Assembly: GCA_027356675.1 (NCBI GenBank)
Contig: DAHVXO010000353.1
Coordinates: 1-5,475 of the forward strand
DNA length: 5,475 bases
Source of the DNA: Symbiobacteriaceae bacterium
GTDB taxonomy: Bacteria > Bacillota_E > Symbiobacteriia > Symbiobacteriales > Symbiobacteriaceae
Direction of reading: 5' to 3'
Shown: positions 1 to 5,044 of the stretch, one piece after another
How positions within the stretch are numbered: the first letter of the stretch is position 1
How the letters are laid out: each line of letters opens with the position of its first letter
Notes under the pieces: generated by a model
Databases searched by the model: none
Seen by the model: only the letters and a program-made list of their open reading frames with translations
What the model was told of the DNA's origin: nothing
Position numbers and translations under genes: made by a program

Positions 1-62
1 AAACCTGTCGGAATACCAAAATTATTCAATTCAATTGATTCCCGCGGTTGGCGCGAGTCTAA
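1..62. other. AT-rich non-coding flank next to a gene breakpoint
   Basis: This stretch is clearly more AT-rich than the coding DNA that follows, especially around 15-40, where short TTCAA/CAATTG motifs repeat. An imperfect inverted repeat (43-49 with 61-67, 11-base spacer, one G-T pair) sits just before the purine nucleoside phosphorylase remnant. I recognise no gene, insertion-sequence terminal repeat or group II intron domain V here. The most I can say is that it is foreign to the phosphorylase reading frame and marks the left side of a junction. Confidence 0.4.
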
Positions 63-290
63 CTGCGAAAGACCAGACTAGGCAGCGATGCGGTGGGCAT
101 GTCCACCGTGCCCGAGGTGGTGACAGCTGCCCACATGGGCCTTAGCGTGCTGGGAATTGCGTGCATCACAGACATGGCGCTGCCGAATCACCCGGTTCAC
201 CTGACCCACGAACAGGTAATGGAGACCGCCGAGCGCACCAGGCCCCAGTTCCAGAACCTGATTATGGGCGTGCTGAAGCGACTGGGTTGA
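63..290 (+). pseudogene. purine nucleoside phosphorylase, C-terminal remnant
   Basis: The frame encodes about 75 residues matching the C-terminal third of trimeric purine nucleoside phosphorylases, which convert purine nucleosides and phosphate to base and (deoxy)ribose-1-phosphate in the cytoplasm during salvage. The diagnostic block DAVGMSTVPEVV begins at 87, followed by a GLxVLGIACIT strand and a normal C-terminal helix ending at the TGA at 288-290. The N-terminal two thirds, including the phosphate-binding part, are missing: a TAA stands in frame at 60-62 and the preceding DNA is AT-rich and unrelated. A complete family member has roughly 270 residues. The residue at 171-173 is Asp (ITDM), where many family members have Asn contacting the purine; Asp occurs in some subfamilies and in methylthioadenosine phosphorylases. 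GTG 93 could start translation, but the product would not be a working enzyme. The 3' end overlaps the convergent gene by 29 bases. Confidence 0.8.
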
Positions 291-708
291 TCCACGGATC
301 GCGCGCGGCTGCCGCTTGCTCGGTGGGGGATACCCCCAGGGTCGGGTCAGCCAGGAGGTCCACCAGCCACTGGGTGGACCGGATGATGTAGCTGGCAGCC
401 CAGAGCCGTTCCTCAAGGCGCAGCCACTCCTCGTGGGCCTCCCGGAGCTTGTCCAGCAGCGCACGGTAGTGGATGGAGTCCCCCGAGGTCTCTACCAGGC
501 TGCGGGAAAGGTCCCGCACCCGCTCGCCGTAGCAGGTCCGCTTCGGCTCCATGTCCCGCACCAGACGGATGGCTCGCAGGCGCAGTTCGACCTGGTCCGC
601 ATACCCCCCCGTATCGGGGGCGGCGTGGGCAGGAGGCTCGGGGTTGTCCAGCAACACCCGGCGGGCACGCTCTTTGAGGCTGTCGGTCACCTCAGGCAAG
701 GCGGACAT
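262..708 (-). CDS. hypothetical helical protein, 148 aa, paralogue-like to its neighbour
   Basis: I do not recognise a named family. The protein is hydrophilic and mostly helical: residues 38-120 are rich in Leu, Glu and Arg with coiled-coil-like spacing, and the last 25 residues are Ala/Pro-rich. No signal peptide or membrane segment is seen. Residues 39-55 (QVELRLRAIRLVRDMEP) and 98-109 (LEERL..A.SYII) resemble segments of the 92-residue protein next door, suggesting duplication. I chose ATG 708 because GGGAG at 721-717 lies 8 bases upstream; ATG 723 and 714 are in-frame alternatives with poorer spacing. A TTGTAT-N17-TATAAT promoter candidate lies upstream. The 3' end runs 29 bases into the purine nucleoside phosphorylase remnant, so the last residues may come from a rearranged junction. 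Lying downstream of cotE on the same strand makes a spore-related role possible, but this is inference. Confidence 0.65.
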   Translation of the reverse strand: MSALPEVTDSLKERARRVLLDNPEPPAHAAPDTGGYADQVELRLRAIRLVRDMEPKRTCYGERVRDLSRSLVETSGDSIHYRALLDKLREAHEEWLRLEERLWAASYIIRSTQWLVDLLADPTLGVSPTEQAAAARDPWINPVASARP

Positions 709-716
709 GCGCATCG

Positions 717-721
717 CTCCC
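717..721 (-). promoter_or_regulatory. ribosome binding site deciding the start of the 148-aa gene
   Basis: The minus strand reads GGGAG here, 8 bases before ATG 708. The site lies inside the alternative N-terminus beginning at ATG 723, which has only a weak purine run ahead of it, so translation most likely begins at 708. Confidence 0.5.
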
Positions 722-747
722 ATTCTCTTATCGATTCTCCAGATTCC

Positions 748-776
748 ATTATATGGTTTTAGCTCTGGGGATACAA
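748..776 (-). promoter_or_regulatory. vegetative-type promoter candidate for the 148-aa gene
   Basis: On the minus strand a TTGTAT box (776-771) is followed after exactly 17 bases by a perfect TATAAT (753-748). Transcription would begin near 741, giving a leader of about 33 bases before ATG 708. The -35 matches TTGACA only at the first three positions. The surrounding CATATAATG also partly resembles the -10 of mother-cell sigma factors, so the sigma assignment is open. Confidence 0.55.
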
Positions 777-789
777 GGTTTTATTTCCT

Positions 790-1068
790 TTATTCAGATA
801 GAAAAGTCAATAGGTAGGCCGTCCGCCGCAGTTCGGCTTCCACCTTAGCGAGGCGCTCCTGCTGACCTGCAAGGCGCAGGCTGGCATCTGCCGCCTCACG
901 CAGGAACTGCTGTTCACGTGCGCTGCCGCCACTGGCGGCGCTGACGCCCTGTTTCGCCTGCTCCAACTGCGCGAGGGTGCCGACGACCATGGGGCGAAGC
1001 CGGCGGGCCTCATCCAGGGCCGTCAGCCGCAGGTCCACGTCTCGGAGCACGGCAGTGTCTGCTTGCAT
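790..1068 (-). CDS. hypothetical helical protein, 92 aa
   Basis: I do not recognise a family. The 92 residues are almost entirely Leu, Ala, Arg, Glu and Gln, with a helical pattern broken by a flexible ASGGSA segment at 45-50, as in a two-helix hairpin or antiparallel coiled coil. There is no Cys, signal peptide or membrane segment. Residues 10-26 (DVDLRLTALDEARRLRP) and 76-87 (VEAELRRTAYLL) align in order with the 148-residue neighbour. The ATG at 1068 is preceded by CGAGGTGA (1080-1073), a strong ribosome binding site. The stop at 790 is followed by an AT-rich gap containing the next gene's promoter, and I see no terminator between the two genes. A TATACACTA element upstream resembles the -10 of sporulation mother-cell sigma factors, hinting at expression with cotE. 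Confidence 0.68.
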   Translation of the reverse strand: MQADTAVLRDVDLRLTALDEARRLRPMVVGTLAQLEQAKQGVSAASGGSAREQQFLREAADASLRLAGQQERLAKVEAELRRTAYLLTFLSE

Positions 1069-1072
1069 GATC

Positions 1073-1100
1073 TCACCTCGGATGCCTTCCTTAGTGTATA
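1073..1100 (-). promoter_or_regulatory. -10-like element and ribosome binding site of the 92-aa gene
   Basis: The minus strand carries TATACACTA (1100-1092), one base away from both the sigma-E -10 consensus (CATACAnT) and the sigma-K -10 consensus (CATAnnnTA) of Bacillus. I find no convincing -35 at the right distance, so only half of a promoter is visible. The ribosome binding site CGAGGTGA (1080-1073) lies just downstream and would leave a short leader. Confidence 0.35.
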
Positions 1101-1255
1101 AAACGAGAGGGAATGCATCTTTGTTCGTTTAATAGTCCTACCGGTTCAAATTTCGCGTCACGCCTCGGATAGAGGGGACCATAGAGTACGGCGCTGCAAC
1201 CGAACGTGGCTGAGGTGCTGGAACAAGTCCAGGCGGTACTGGGGTAATCAGACGT
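1101..1255. other. intergenic region between the 92-aa gene and cotE
   Basis: With the neighbouring promoter and terminator, this belongs to a gap of about 225 bases between the 92-aa gene (ending at 1068) and cotE (ending at 1294). The part at 1100-1160 is AT-rich. On the + strand, 1185-1247 reads as a codon-biased stretch ending LQPNVAEVLEQVQAVLG and TAA, with an in-frame TAG at 1182-1184 just before it. It resembles an orphan C-terminus but is too short to assign. Confidence 0.3.
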
Positions 1256-1280
1256 AAGGGAGGGCAGGCTGCCCCCCCTT
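1256..1280 (-). terminator. terminator-like hairpin after cotE
   Basis: Read on the minus strand, AAGGGGGGGC and GCCCTCCCTT form a 10-bp stem (one G-U pair) around a 5-base AGCCT loop, starting 13 bases after the cotE stop codon. The downstream T-run is short (TT, then ACGTCTGATT), so it departs from an ideal intrinsic terminator. Position and stem strength favour ending or stabilising the cotE transcript. On the + strand the same stem carries an A-C mismatch, which supports the minus orientation. Confidence 0.55.
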
Positions 1281-1293
1281 TGCGCGCATCTGG

Positions 1294-1839
1294 CTACTCA
1301 GCGGAGGCTGTGTAGCTACTCGACTCCGACCCCGAGCTCGAGGTTGAGCTGGAGCTCGAACTGGTGTCGTCGCCGGAGCCGTCGAGGTCCTGGAACACAT
1401 CATGCTCCAGCTCATAAGACTTCACCCACAGCCGTGTCAGTGCACTCATCTCCACGGCCACGTCCGCCTCAAGCTGCAGGGAGACCTTCCCGTCTTCGAC
1501 CTTGACGCCAGTCGCCCGAGCAGTGCCGGCCACTGCCTTCCAGTCCCGATCCCCCAGCACCTTGCCATGGGTGCGAATCTCGACGACCTCGGTGTTGCGA
1601 CATGAGCAGCGGATGACCTTTGTATTCTTATCCCCGCCGCACCAAAGGTCGCAGTCGACGATGAGATCGACGGTGGGTCGGCCGTTTTCTTCCTTAACGG
1701 CGACGATGGAATTTGTAACGTGGACGCCAAGTACACCTGTGACGCCCTCGGCCGGTACCGTATGACCCCAGGCCACACGGCGCTCGGCCCGACCAACGAC
1801 CGCTTTGGTAACGATCTCTTGGAGCCGGCTTTCCGACAC
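1294..1839 (-). CDS. cotE: outer spore coat morphogenetic protein CotE
   Basis: CotE-family protein of 181 residues, about the length of Bacillus CotE. In Bacillus this protein oligomerises on the forming spore and is required for assembly of the outer coat in the mother cell. Matching parts are the N-terminal LQEIVTKAVV helix (6-15), the LGVHVTNS strand (37-44), the DxDLW...NTKV segment (62-75), the VVEIRT strand and the acidic C-terminal region from about 142. The start is GTG 1839, seven bases after GAGGAGG, and residues then line up with the family N-terminus. Two things are unusual: cysteines at 63, 67, 78 and 80 in the core, and a tail from 154 with 15 Ser and 3 Thr in 28 residues, ending in YTASAE. 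A mother-cell-type promoter candidate lies upstream and a hairpin downstream, so it is probably monocistronic. The neighbouring coat sugar genes support the assignment. Confidence 0.88.
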   Translation of the reverse strand: MSESRLQEIVTKAVVGRAERRVAWGHTVPAEGVTGVLGVHVTNSIVAVKEENGRPTVDLIVDCDLWCGGDKNTKVIRCSCRNTEVVEIRTHGKVLGDRDWKAVAGTARATGVKVEDGKVSLQLEADVAVEMSALTRLWVKSYELEHDVFQDLDGSGDDTSSSSSSTSSSGSESSSYTASAE

Positions 1840-1846
1840 AGAGCTT

Positions 1847-1853
1847 CCTCCTC
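1847..1853 (-). promoter_or_regulatory. ribosome binding site of cotE
   Basis: The minus strand reads GAGGAGG seven bases before the GTG codon at 1839. Its strength and spacing fix the start at a non-ATG codon. Confidence 0.7.
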
Positions 1854-1902
1854 AGGGTTAACAACTCGCGGGCTGCGGTGAGCCTCACAAGTCTTCCACC
1901 AC

Positions 1903-1930
1903 AGCGTATGCGCGGGGCTATGGTTATGTC
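1903..1930 (-). promoter_or_regulatory. mother-cell sigma (sigma-K or sigma-E type) promoter candidate of cotE
   Basis: On the minus strand GACA (1930-1927) is followed after 16 bases by CATACGCT (1910-1903). This fits the Bacillus sigma-K pattern (AC, 16 bases, CATAnnnTA) except for the last base. The -10 also matches sigma-E (CATACAnT) at all but one position. Bacillus cotE is known to use both sigma-E and sigma-K promoters. The leader would be about 55 bases long. The -10 overlaps the arm of an inverted repeat (1872-1880 with 1897-1905). Confidence 0.45.
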
Positions 1931-1931
1931 G

Positions 1932-1963
1932 CCGCTGCCGGGGGCCGGCAGCGGTGATTTTTT
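1932..1963 (+). terminator. strong hairpin with T-tract on the + strand
   Basis: CCGCTGCCGG (1932-1941) and CCGGCAGCGG (1945-1954) form a perfect 10-bp stem with a GGG loop. TGA and six T follow on the + strand. This is a good intrinsic terminator in the + direction, although no + strand gene precedes it. On the minus strand it lies 12 bases after the epimerase stop, but only A residues precede the stem and no T-run follows, so there it would act at most as a 3'-end stabiliser or a weak terminator. Confidence 0.65.
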
Positions 1964-1966
1964 CCG

Positions 1967-2842
1967 TTACGGGCTCACTCGCTCGAGCCACGCGTGCTGA
2001 GCGCGCAGACCATCCACCAGCGGGGTCGCCGGGACGAAGCCCAGGGCGGCTTTGAGGCGGGTCGTGTCCGCCTGGGCCACCGCCATATCACCCGGTGCGG
2101 GCGGCAGGTATTGCAGGTCGAGCTTGCGTCCAACGATGCGCTGGATGGCATCCAGGGCGGTCCGGAGCGGGACCACGCTCCCACCACCGACGTTGAGCAC
2201 CACCGAGCAGACCGGGGCGACCGCGGCCCGTATGGTGGCCTCCACCGCATCGTCCACGTAGGTGAAATCCCGAATCTGATCGCCCTTCCCGTAGATCGTG
2301 ACGGGTGTCCTGTCCCGGGCGGCGGTGAGCCAGCGGGTGAAGGCCATGTCCGGCCGCTGCCCCGGCCCGTAGACGGTGAAGTAGCGGAGCGCCACCCACG
2401 GGAGGCCGACGGTACGGCCATAAAGGTCGCAGAGCAGCTCGGCGGAGAATTTGGTGGCCCCGTACGGAGAGATGGGCAGTGCCGGGCCGTCCTCGGCGGC
2501 GGGCATGGGCGCCTGGCCGTAAACCGAGGAGGTTGAAGCCAGGACGAACTTTCGGAGCGGCCGGCCCCGCAGGGCTTCCAACAGGCGCTGCGTGGTCTCG
2601 ATGTTGCCTCGGGCGTATGCGGGGAACTGTGCCCAGCTCTCCCGGACACCCGGCTGGCCGGCGAGGTGGAGCACGCAGTCCACGCCGTCCAGCAGGGGGG
2701 CCAGGTCCATCTCAAGCAGGTCGGCCTGGACATCGGTGCCGGGGCGGCGGTCGAGGCCGGTGACGTCCTCTCCCGCCGTCCGAAGGCGCCGAACGAGGTG
2801 CGAGCCGATGAACCCGGCGGCGCCGGTCACGAGCCAGCGCAT
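1967..2842 (-). CDS. NAD-dependent sugar epimerase/dehydratase (extended SDR)
   Basis: A 291-residue extended short-chain dehydrogenase of the nucleotide-sugar epimerase/dehydratase family, a cytoplasmic enzyme using bound NAD(P) to alter the sugar of a UDP- or dTDP-sugar. Visible features are the GAAGFIG dinucleotide-binding motif (7-13), Asp31 at the end of strand 2, HLAGQ (59-63), the catalytic serine region STSSVYG (103-109), Tyr127 and Lys131 in YGATK, RYFTVYGP (153-160) and RDFTYVDD (191-198). It is slightly shorter than typical UDP-glucose 4-epimerases (about 310-330), with the C-terminal substrate domain compact but complete. ATG 2842 is preceded by GGAGGTG seven bases upstream and lies inside the glycosyltransferase gene, overlapping it by 16 bases, so translation is probably coupled. 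The substrate cannot be read from sequence; an activated hexose made by the first gene of the operon is likely. Bacillus ytcB is a comparable coat-operon epimerase. Confidence 0.88.
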   Translation of the reverse strand: MRWLVTGAAGFIGSHLVRRLRTAGEDVTGLDRRPGTDVQADLLEMDLAPLLDGVDCVLHLAGQPGVRESWAQFPAYARGNIETTQRLLEALRGRPLRKFVLASTSSVYGQAPMPAAEDGPALPISPYGATKFSAELLCDLYGRTVGLPWVALRYFTVYGPGQRPDMAFTRWLTAARDRTPVTIYGKGDQIRDFTYVDDAVEATIRAAVAPVCSVVLNVGGGSVVPLRTALDAIQRIVGRKLDLQYLPPAPGDMAVAQADTTRLKAALGFVPATPLVDGLRAQHAWLERVSP

Positions 2843-3972
2843 GCAAACACCTCCAACAGGTCCCGCGCCACGCGGTCCCAGGTGTGGTGGTCCTCCACAC
2901 GCGCCCGACCGTTACGCCCAAGACGCTCACGTCGGGCGGGATCATCCAGCAGCTCCCGGATGCAGGCGGCGAACGCGGCCGGGTCGTCGTGGGGCTGAGC
3001 GAACAGGCCGTTCACACCGGGGGCGATCACCTCGCCGTTGCCGCCACGGTCCGTGGTGATGATGGGCAGGCCAGCCGCCATGGCCTCATAGTGGACCCGG
3101 GCCAGGGGCTCCGGCCATTGGGAGGCACAGACGAACAGGTCGCCGGCCAGGAAGAGGTCTGGTAGCCTGTCGGGGGAGACGAATCCTGTGAAGTGAACAC
3201 CGTCGCTCAGGGCAGGGGCTCGCGCCAGCAGCGCCGCGGTATACTCGTCGGTTTCGTTGGAGCCGTAGCGGCGGGAACCGACCAGCAGCAAATCCGCCCG
3301 GGAGTGGGTCCGCCGCACCGCAGCCATTGCTTCGAGGACCAGATGGTTGCCCTTTTTGGGACTGAGGCGGCTCACATGCAAGACGACGTCCCGGCCGGTC
3401 AGGCCCAGCCGGCACCGGACGAGACTGCGGCGATCGGCAGCCGCCCACGGCGGGCGGAAGGCCGCCGTGTCGACGCCCGACCGGACCACGTGGAGCTTGT
3501 GTGCGTGGGCAGGGTGCTGTGCGGCGACCGTCCGGGCGATGTAGCCGCTGATGGTGATGACAGCGGCAGCGCGGGCCAGGGCGGCGCCACCGGCCTCGGC
3601 CGTCAGGTGGTCGGGGCCGAGCATCTCGTTGTGGAGCGAAAGCATAATCCGGGCGCCCCGGGCGGCGTCCGCCAGGGCGAGGAGATAGGCCGGTCGGTTG
3701 AAGAGGTCGATCAGGTCAAACGTCGCCTCGCCAGCCAGGAACTCGGCGACGTGGCGGAAGTAGACGGCCGGTACCGGGCCGGCAGGCAGGCGGACGAAGC
3801 GGACACCGTCGCACTCCTCCCGGTCCGGCAGGGCCGGGTCGGTCCGGCAGACCACCGTGACGTCATGGTCGGTCGCCAGGTGCGGGAGCACTCCGGCGAT
3901 GTAGATCTGAATCGCACCGCCCCGGACCGGCGGGACCGGTAACTTCTCCGTACAGATGAGGCAAAGACGCAT
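2827..3972 (-). CDS. cotSA: CotSA-type spore coat glycosyltransferase (GT4)
   Basis: A 381-residue GT-B fold glycosyltransferase of family GT4, retaining enzymes that transfer sugar from a nucleotide donor. It strongly resembles Bacillus CotSA, a coat-associated protein, as I recall that sequence: CTEKLPVPPVRGGAIQIY at 7-24 with the glycine loop, SLHNEM (112-117), SGVDTAAF (165-172), SRLSPKKG (201-208) with donor-phosphate-binding Lys, and ASQWPEPLARVHYEAMAAG (283-301) holding the E-x7-E motif (Glu288, Glu296), then GLPIITTDRGG. There is no signal peptide or membrane segment, so it acts in the mother-cell cytoplasm or on the spore surface. I chose ATG 3972: GGGGG lies 7 bases upstream and MRLCLI matches the family N-terminus, whereas the upstream TTG 3990 would read into the preceding gene. 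The gap to that gene is 4 bases, and the 3' end overlaps the epimerase by 16. Acceptor and donor are unknown. Confidence 0.88.
   Translation of the reverse strand: MRLCLICTEKLPVPPVRGGAIQIYIAGVLPHLATDHDVTVVCRTDPALPDREECDGVRFVRLPAGPVPAVYFRHVAEFLAGEATFDLIDLFNRPAYLLALADAARGARIMLSLHNEMLGPDHLTAEAGGAALARAAAVITISGYIARTVAAQHPAHAHKLHVVRSGVDTAAFRPPWAAADRRSLVRCRLGLTGRDVVLHVSRLSPKKGNHLVLEAMAAVRRTHSRADLLLVGSRRYGSNETDEYTAALLARAPALSDGVHFTGFVSPDRLPDLFLAGDLFVCASQWPEPLARVHYEAMAAGLPIITTDRGGNGEVIAPGVNGLFAQPHDDPAAFAACIRELLDDPARRERLGRNGRARVEDHHTWDRVARDLLEVFACAGS
2850..2854 (-). promoter_or_regulatory. ribosome binding site of the epimerase, inside cotSA
   Basis: GGAGG (followed by TG) lies on the minus strand 7 bases before ATG 2842, within the last codons of cotSA. 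It is one of the strongest ribosome binding sites in the window and secures the overlapping start. Confidence 0.65.
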
Positions 3973-3976
3973 TCGT

Positions 3977-5044
3977 TTACCCCCAGTCAACCGGAATCTG
4001 GAGGCGCCCGTCGTCCCCGACGAGCAGCGTGGTGGTACGGCCGGGCTTCACCTCGACCGCAGCGCCCCGGCCCAAGAGGCAGTCCTCGAGGTGAAACGTC
4101 GGGCCGCTGAGCCGGCATCCCGGTAGCAGGATGGAGTTCTCCACAGAGGCACCGGCGATGACGGCGCCTTCGCCGATGCTGGTGTAGGGCCCGATATAGG
4201 CATCCTGGATGTGGCAGCCCGGTCCGATCAGGAGTGGTCCCCTTAGCCGGACCCGCTCCAGCACCGCGCCATCGCCAATCACCACACGCCCTTGAATGGG
4301 GGACGAAAAAACCGTGGCATCCGGTGAGATGGCCGGAACGAGCAAATCCAGCAGGTGGGCGTTGGCCGCAAGCATCCCTTCGGGAGAGCCCATATCCTGC
4401 CACCAGCCGGTCATGCGGTGCGCCAGCACGGCCGCACCCGCCTGCACCAACGCCTGGATGGCGTCTGTGATCTCGAACTCACCCCGAGCCGATGGGGTTA
4501 GCGCCCGGATGGCCTCGTGGATGGTGGAGCGGAAGAAGTAGATCCCGGCAATCGCCAGATTGCTGGCGGGTGCCGTGGGCTTCTCCACCACCCGGTTCAC
4601 CCGCCCATCCGCCACTTCGGCCACACCAAAGCGACGTGGATCCTCCACGGGACGGACAGCGATGAGCGCGTCGGGGCCATCTGCTTCAAAACGCGCCTTG
4701 GCAGGACCCAGATCCTCATCGGTCAGATTATCCCCCAGGTAGAGCAGGAAGGGGTCGCCCCCCAGCCAATCGGCAGCCGCCTGCACGGCGTGGGCGATAC
4801 CGCGCGGCCAGCGCTGCCGGATAAAGGTGAGGCGCTGGTCCTCGGCGGCGGCGCCCAGCCGTTGCAGTTCGCCCTGCTCGGGTGAAATGACGATACCCAC
4901 GTCGAAGAACCCCTGTGCTTTCAGGTACGTGAGAATGTGCCCGAGGACGGGCCTGCCTGCAACCGGCAGGGCGGCCTTCGCCCGGGTGTGCGTCAGCGGC
5001 CGGAGTCGGGTTCCTCGTCCGGCGCACAGGACCAGCGCCTTCAT
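3977..5044 (-). CDS. rmlA: glucose-1-phosphate nucleotidyltransferase, long RmlA/StrD type
   Basis: A 355-residue sugar-1-phosphate nucleotidyltransferase that couples dTTP (or another NTP) to glucose-1-phosphate, making the activated sugar for the operon. It shows the signature LCAGRGTRLRPLT (6-18) with Lys23, YLGDN (102-106) carrying the metal-binding Asp105, VEKP (153-156), GEFEITDAI (188-196) and WWQDMGSPEG (214-223). From about 245 to 340 runs a left-handed beta-helix of hexapeptide repeats (VVIGDGAVLE, LLIGPGCHI, YIGPYTSIGEG). Length and this second domain fit the long form (StrD-like), not the 290-residue RmlA. Canonical TxPKxxxPV reads TRAKAALPV, with Ala for Pro. ATG 5044 is preceded by GGTGA at 5 bases and starts exactly at the family N-terminus; 46 further open codons upstream show no similarity. 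It heads the three-gene operon. No rmlB, rmlC or rmlD is present, so dTDP-rhamnose is not made from this window alone. Confidence 0.87.
   Translation of the reverse strand: MKALVLCAGRGTRLRPLTHTRAKAALPVAGRPVLGHILTYLKAQGFFDVGIVISPEQGELQRLGAAAEDQRLTFIRQRWPRGIAHAVQAAADWLGGDPFLLYLGDNLTDEDLGPAKARFEADGPDALIAVRPVEDPRRFGVAEVADGRVNRVVEKPTAPASNLAIAGIYFFRSTIHEAIRALTPSARGEFEITDAIQALVQAGAAVLAHRMTGWWQDMGSPEGMLAANAHLLDLLVPAISPDATVFSSPIQGRVVIGDGAVLERVRLRGPLLIGPGCHIQDAYIGPYTSIGEGAVIAGASVENSILLPGCRLSGPTFHLEDCLLGRGAAVEVKPGRTTTLLVGDDGRLQIPVDWG
3980..3984 (-). promoter_or_regulatory. ribosome binding site deciding the cotSA start
   Basis: A GGGGG run on the minus strand, in the last codons of the preceding gene and 7 bases before ATG 3972, supports that ATG rather than TTG 3990. 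Overlap of the site with the end of the upstream gene suggests coupled translation. Confidence 0.55.

Noticed and set aside
43..73. Group II intron domain VI-like 3' end before the phosphorylase remnant
   Set aside because: The hairpin has no bulged branch-point A about 7-8 bases from a plausible 3' splice site, and no domain V can be seen, although it could lie left of the window.
316..762. + strand open frame (148 codons)
   Set aside because: It mirrors the minus-strand 148-aa gene, which has a ribosome binding site, a promoter candidate and a similar neighbour; the + frame has no such support, though neither protein has a known family.
1446..1991. Minus-strand open frame (181 codons) overlapping cotE
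   Set aside because: It is a shifted frame of cotE, rich in Arg/Ser/Pro, and crosses the promoter and hairpin region.
1994..2536. Long + strand open frame (180 codons)
   Set aside because: It is antisense to the well-supported epimerase, follows its GC-rich codon pattern, and shows no motif or ribosome binding site.
3193..3942. Long + strand open frame (249 codons)
   Set aside because: It is antisense to the CotSA-like glycosyltransferase, whose catalytic motifs are clear; the opposite frame has low-complexity Gly/Arg/Asp composition.
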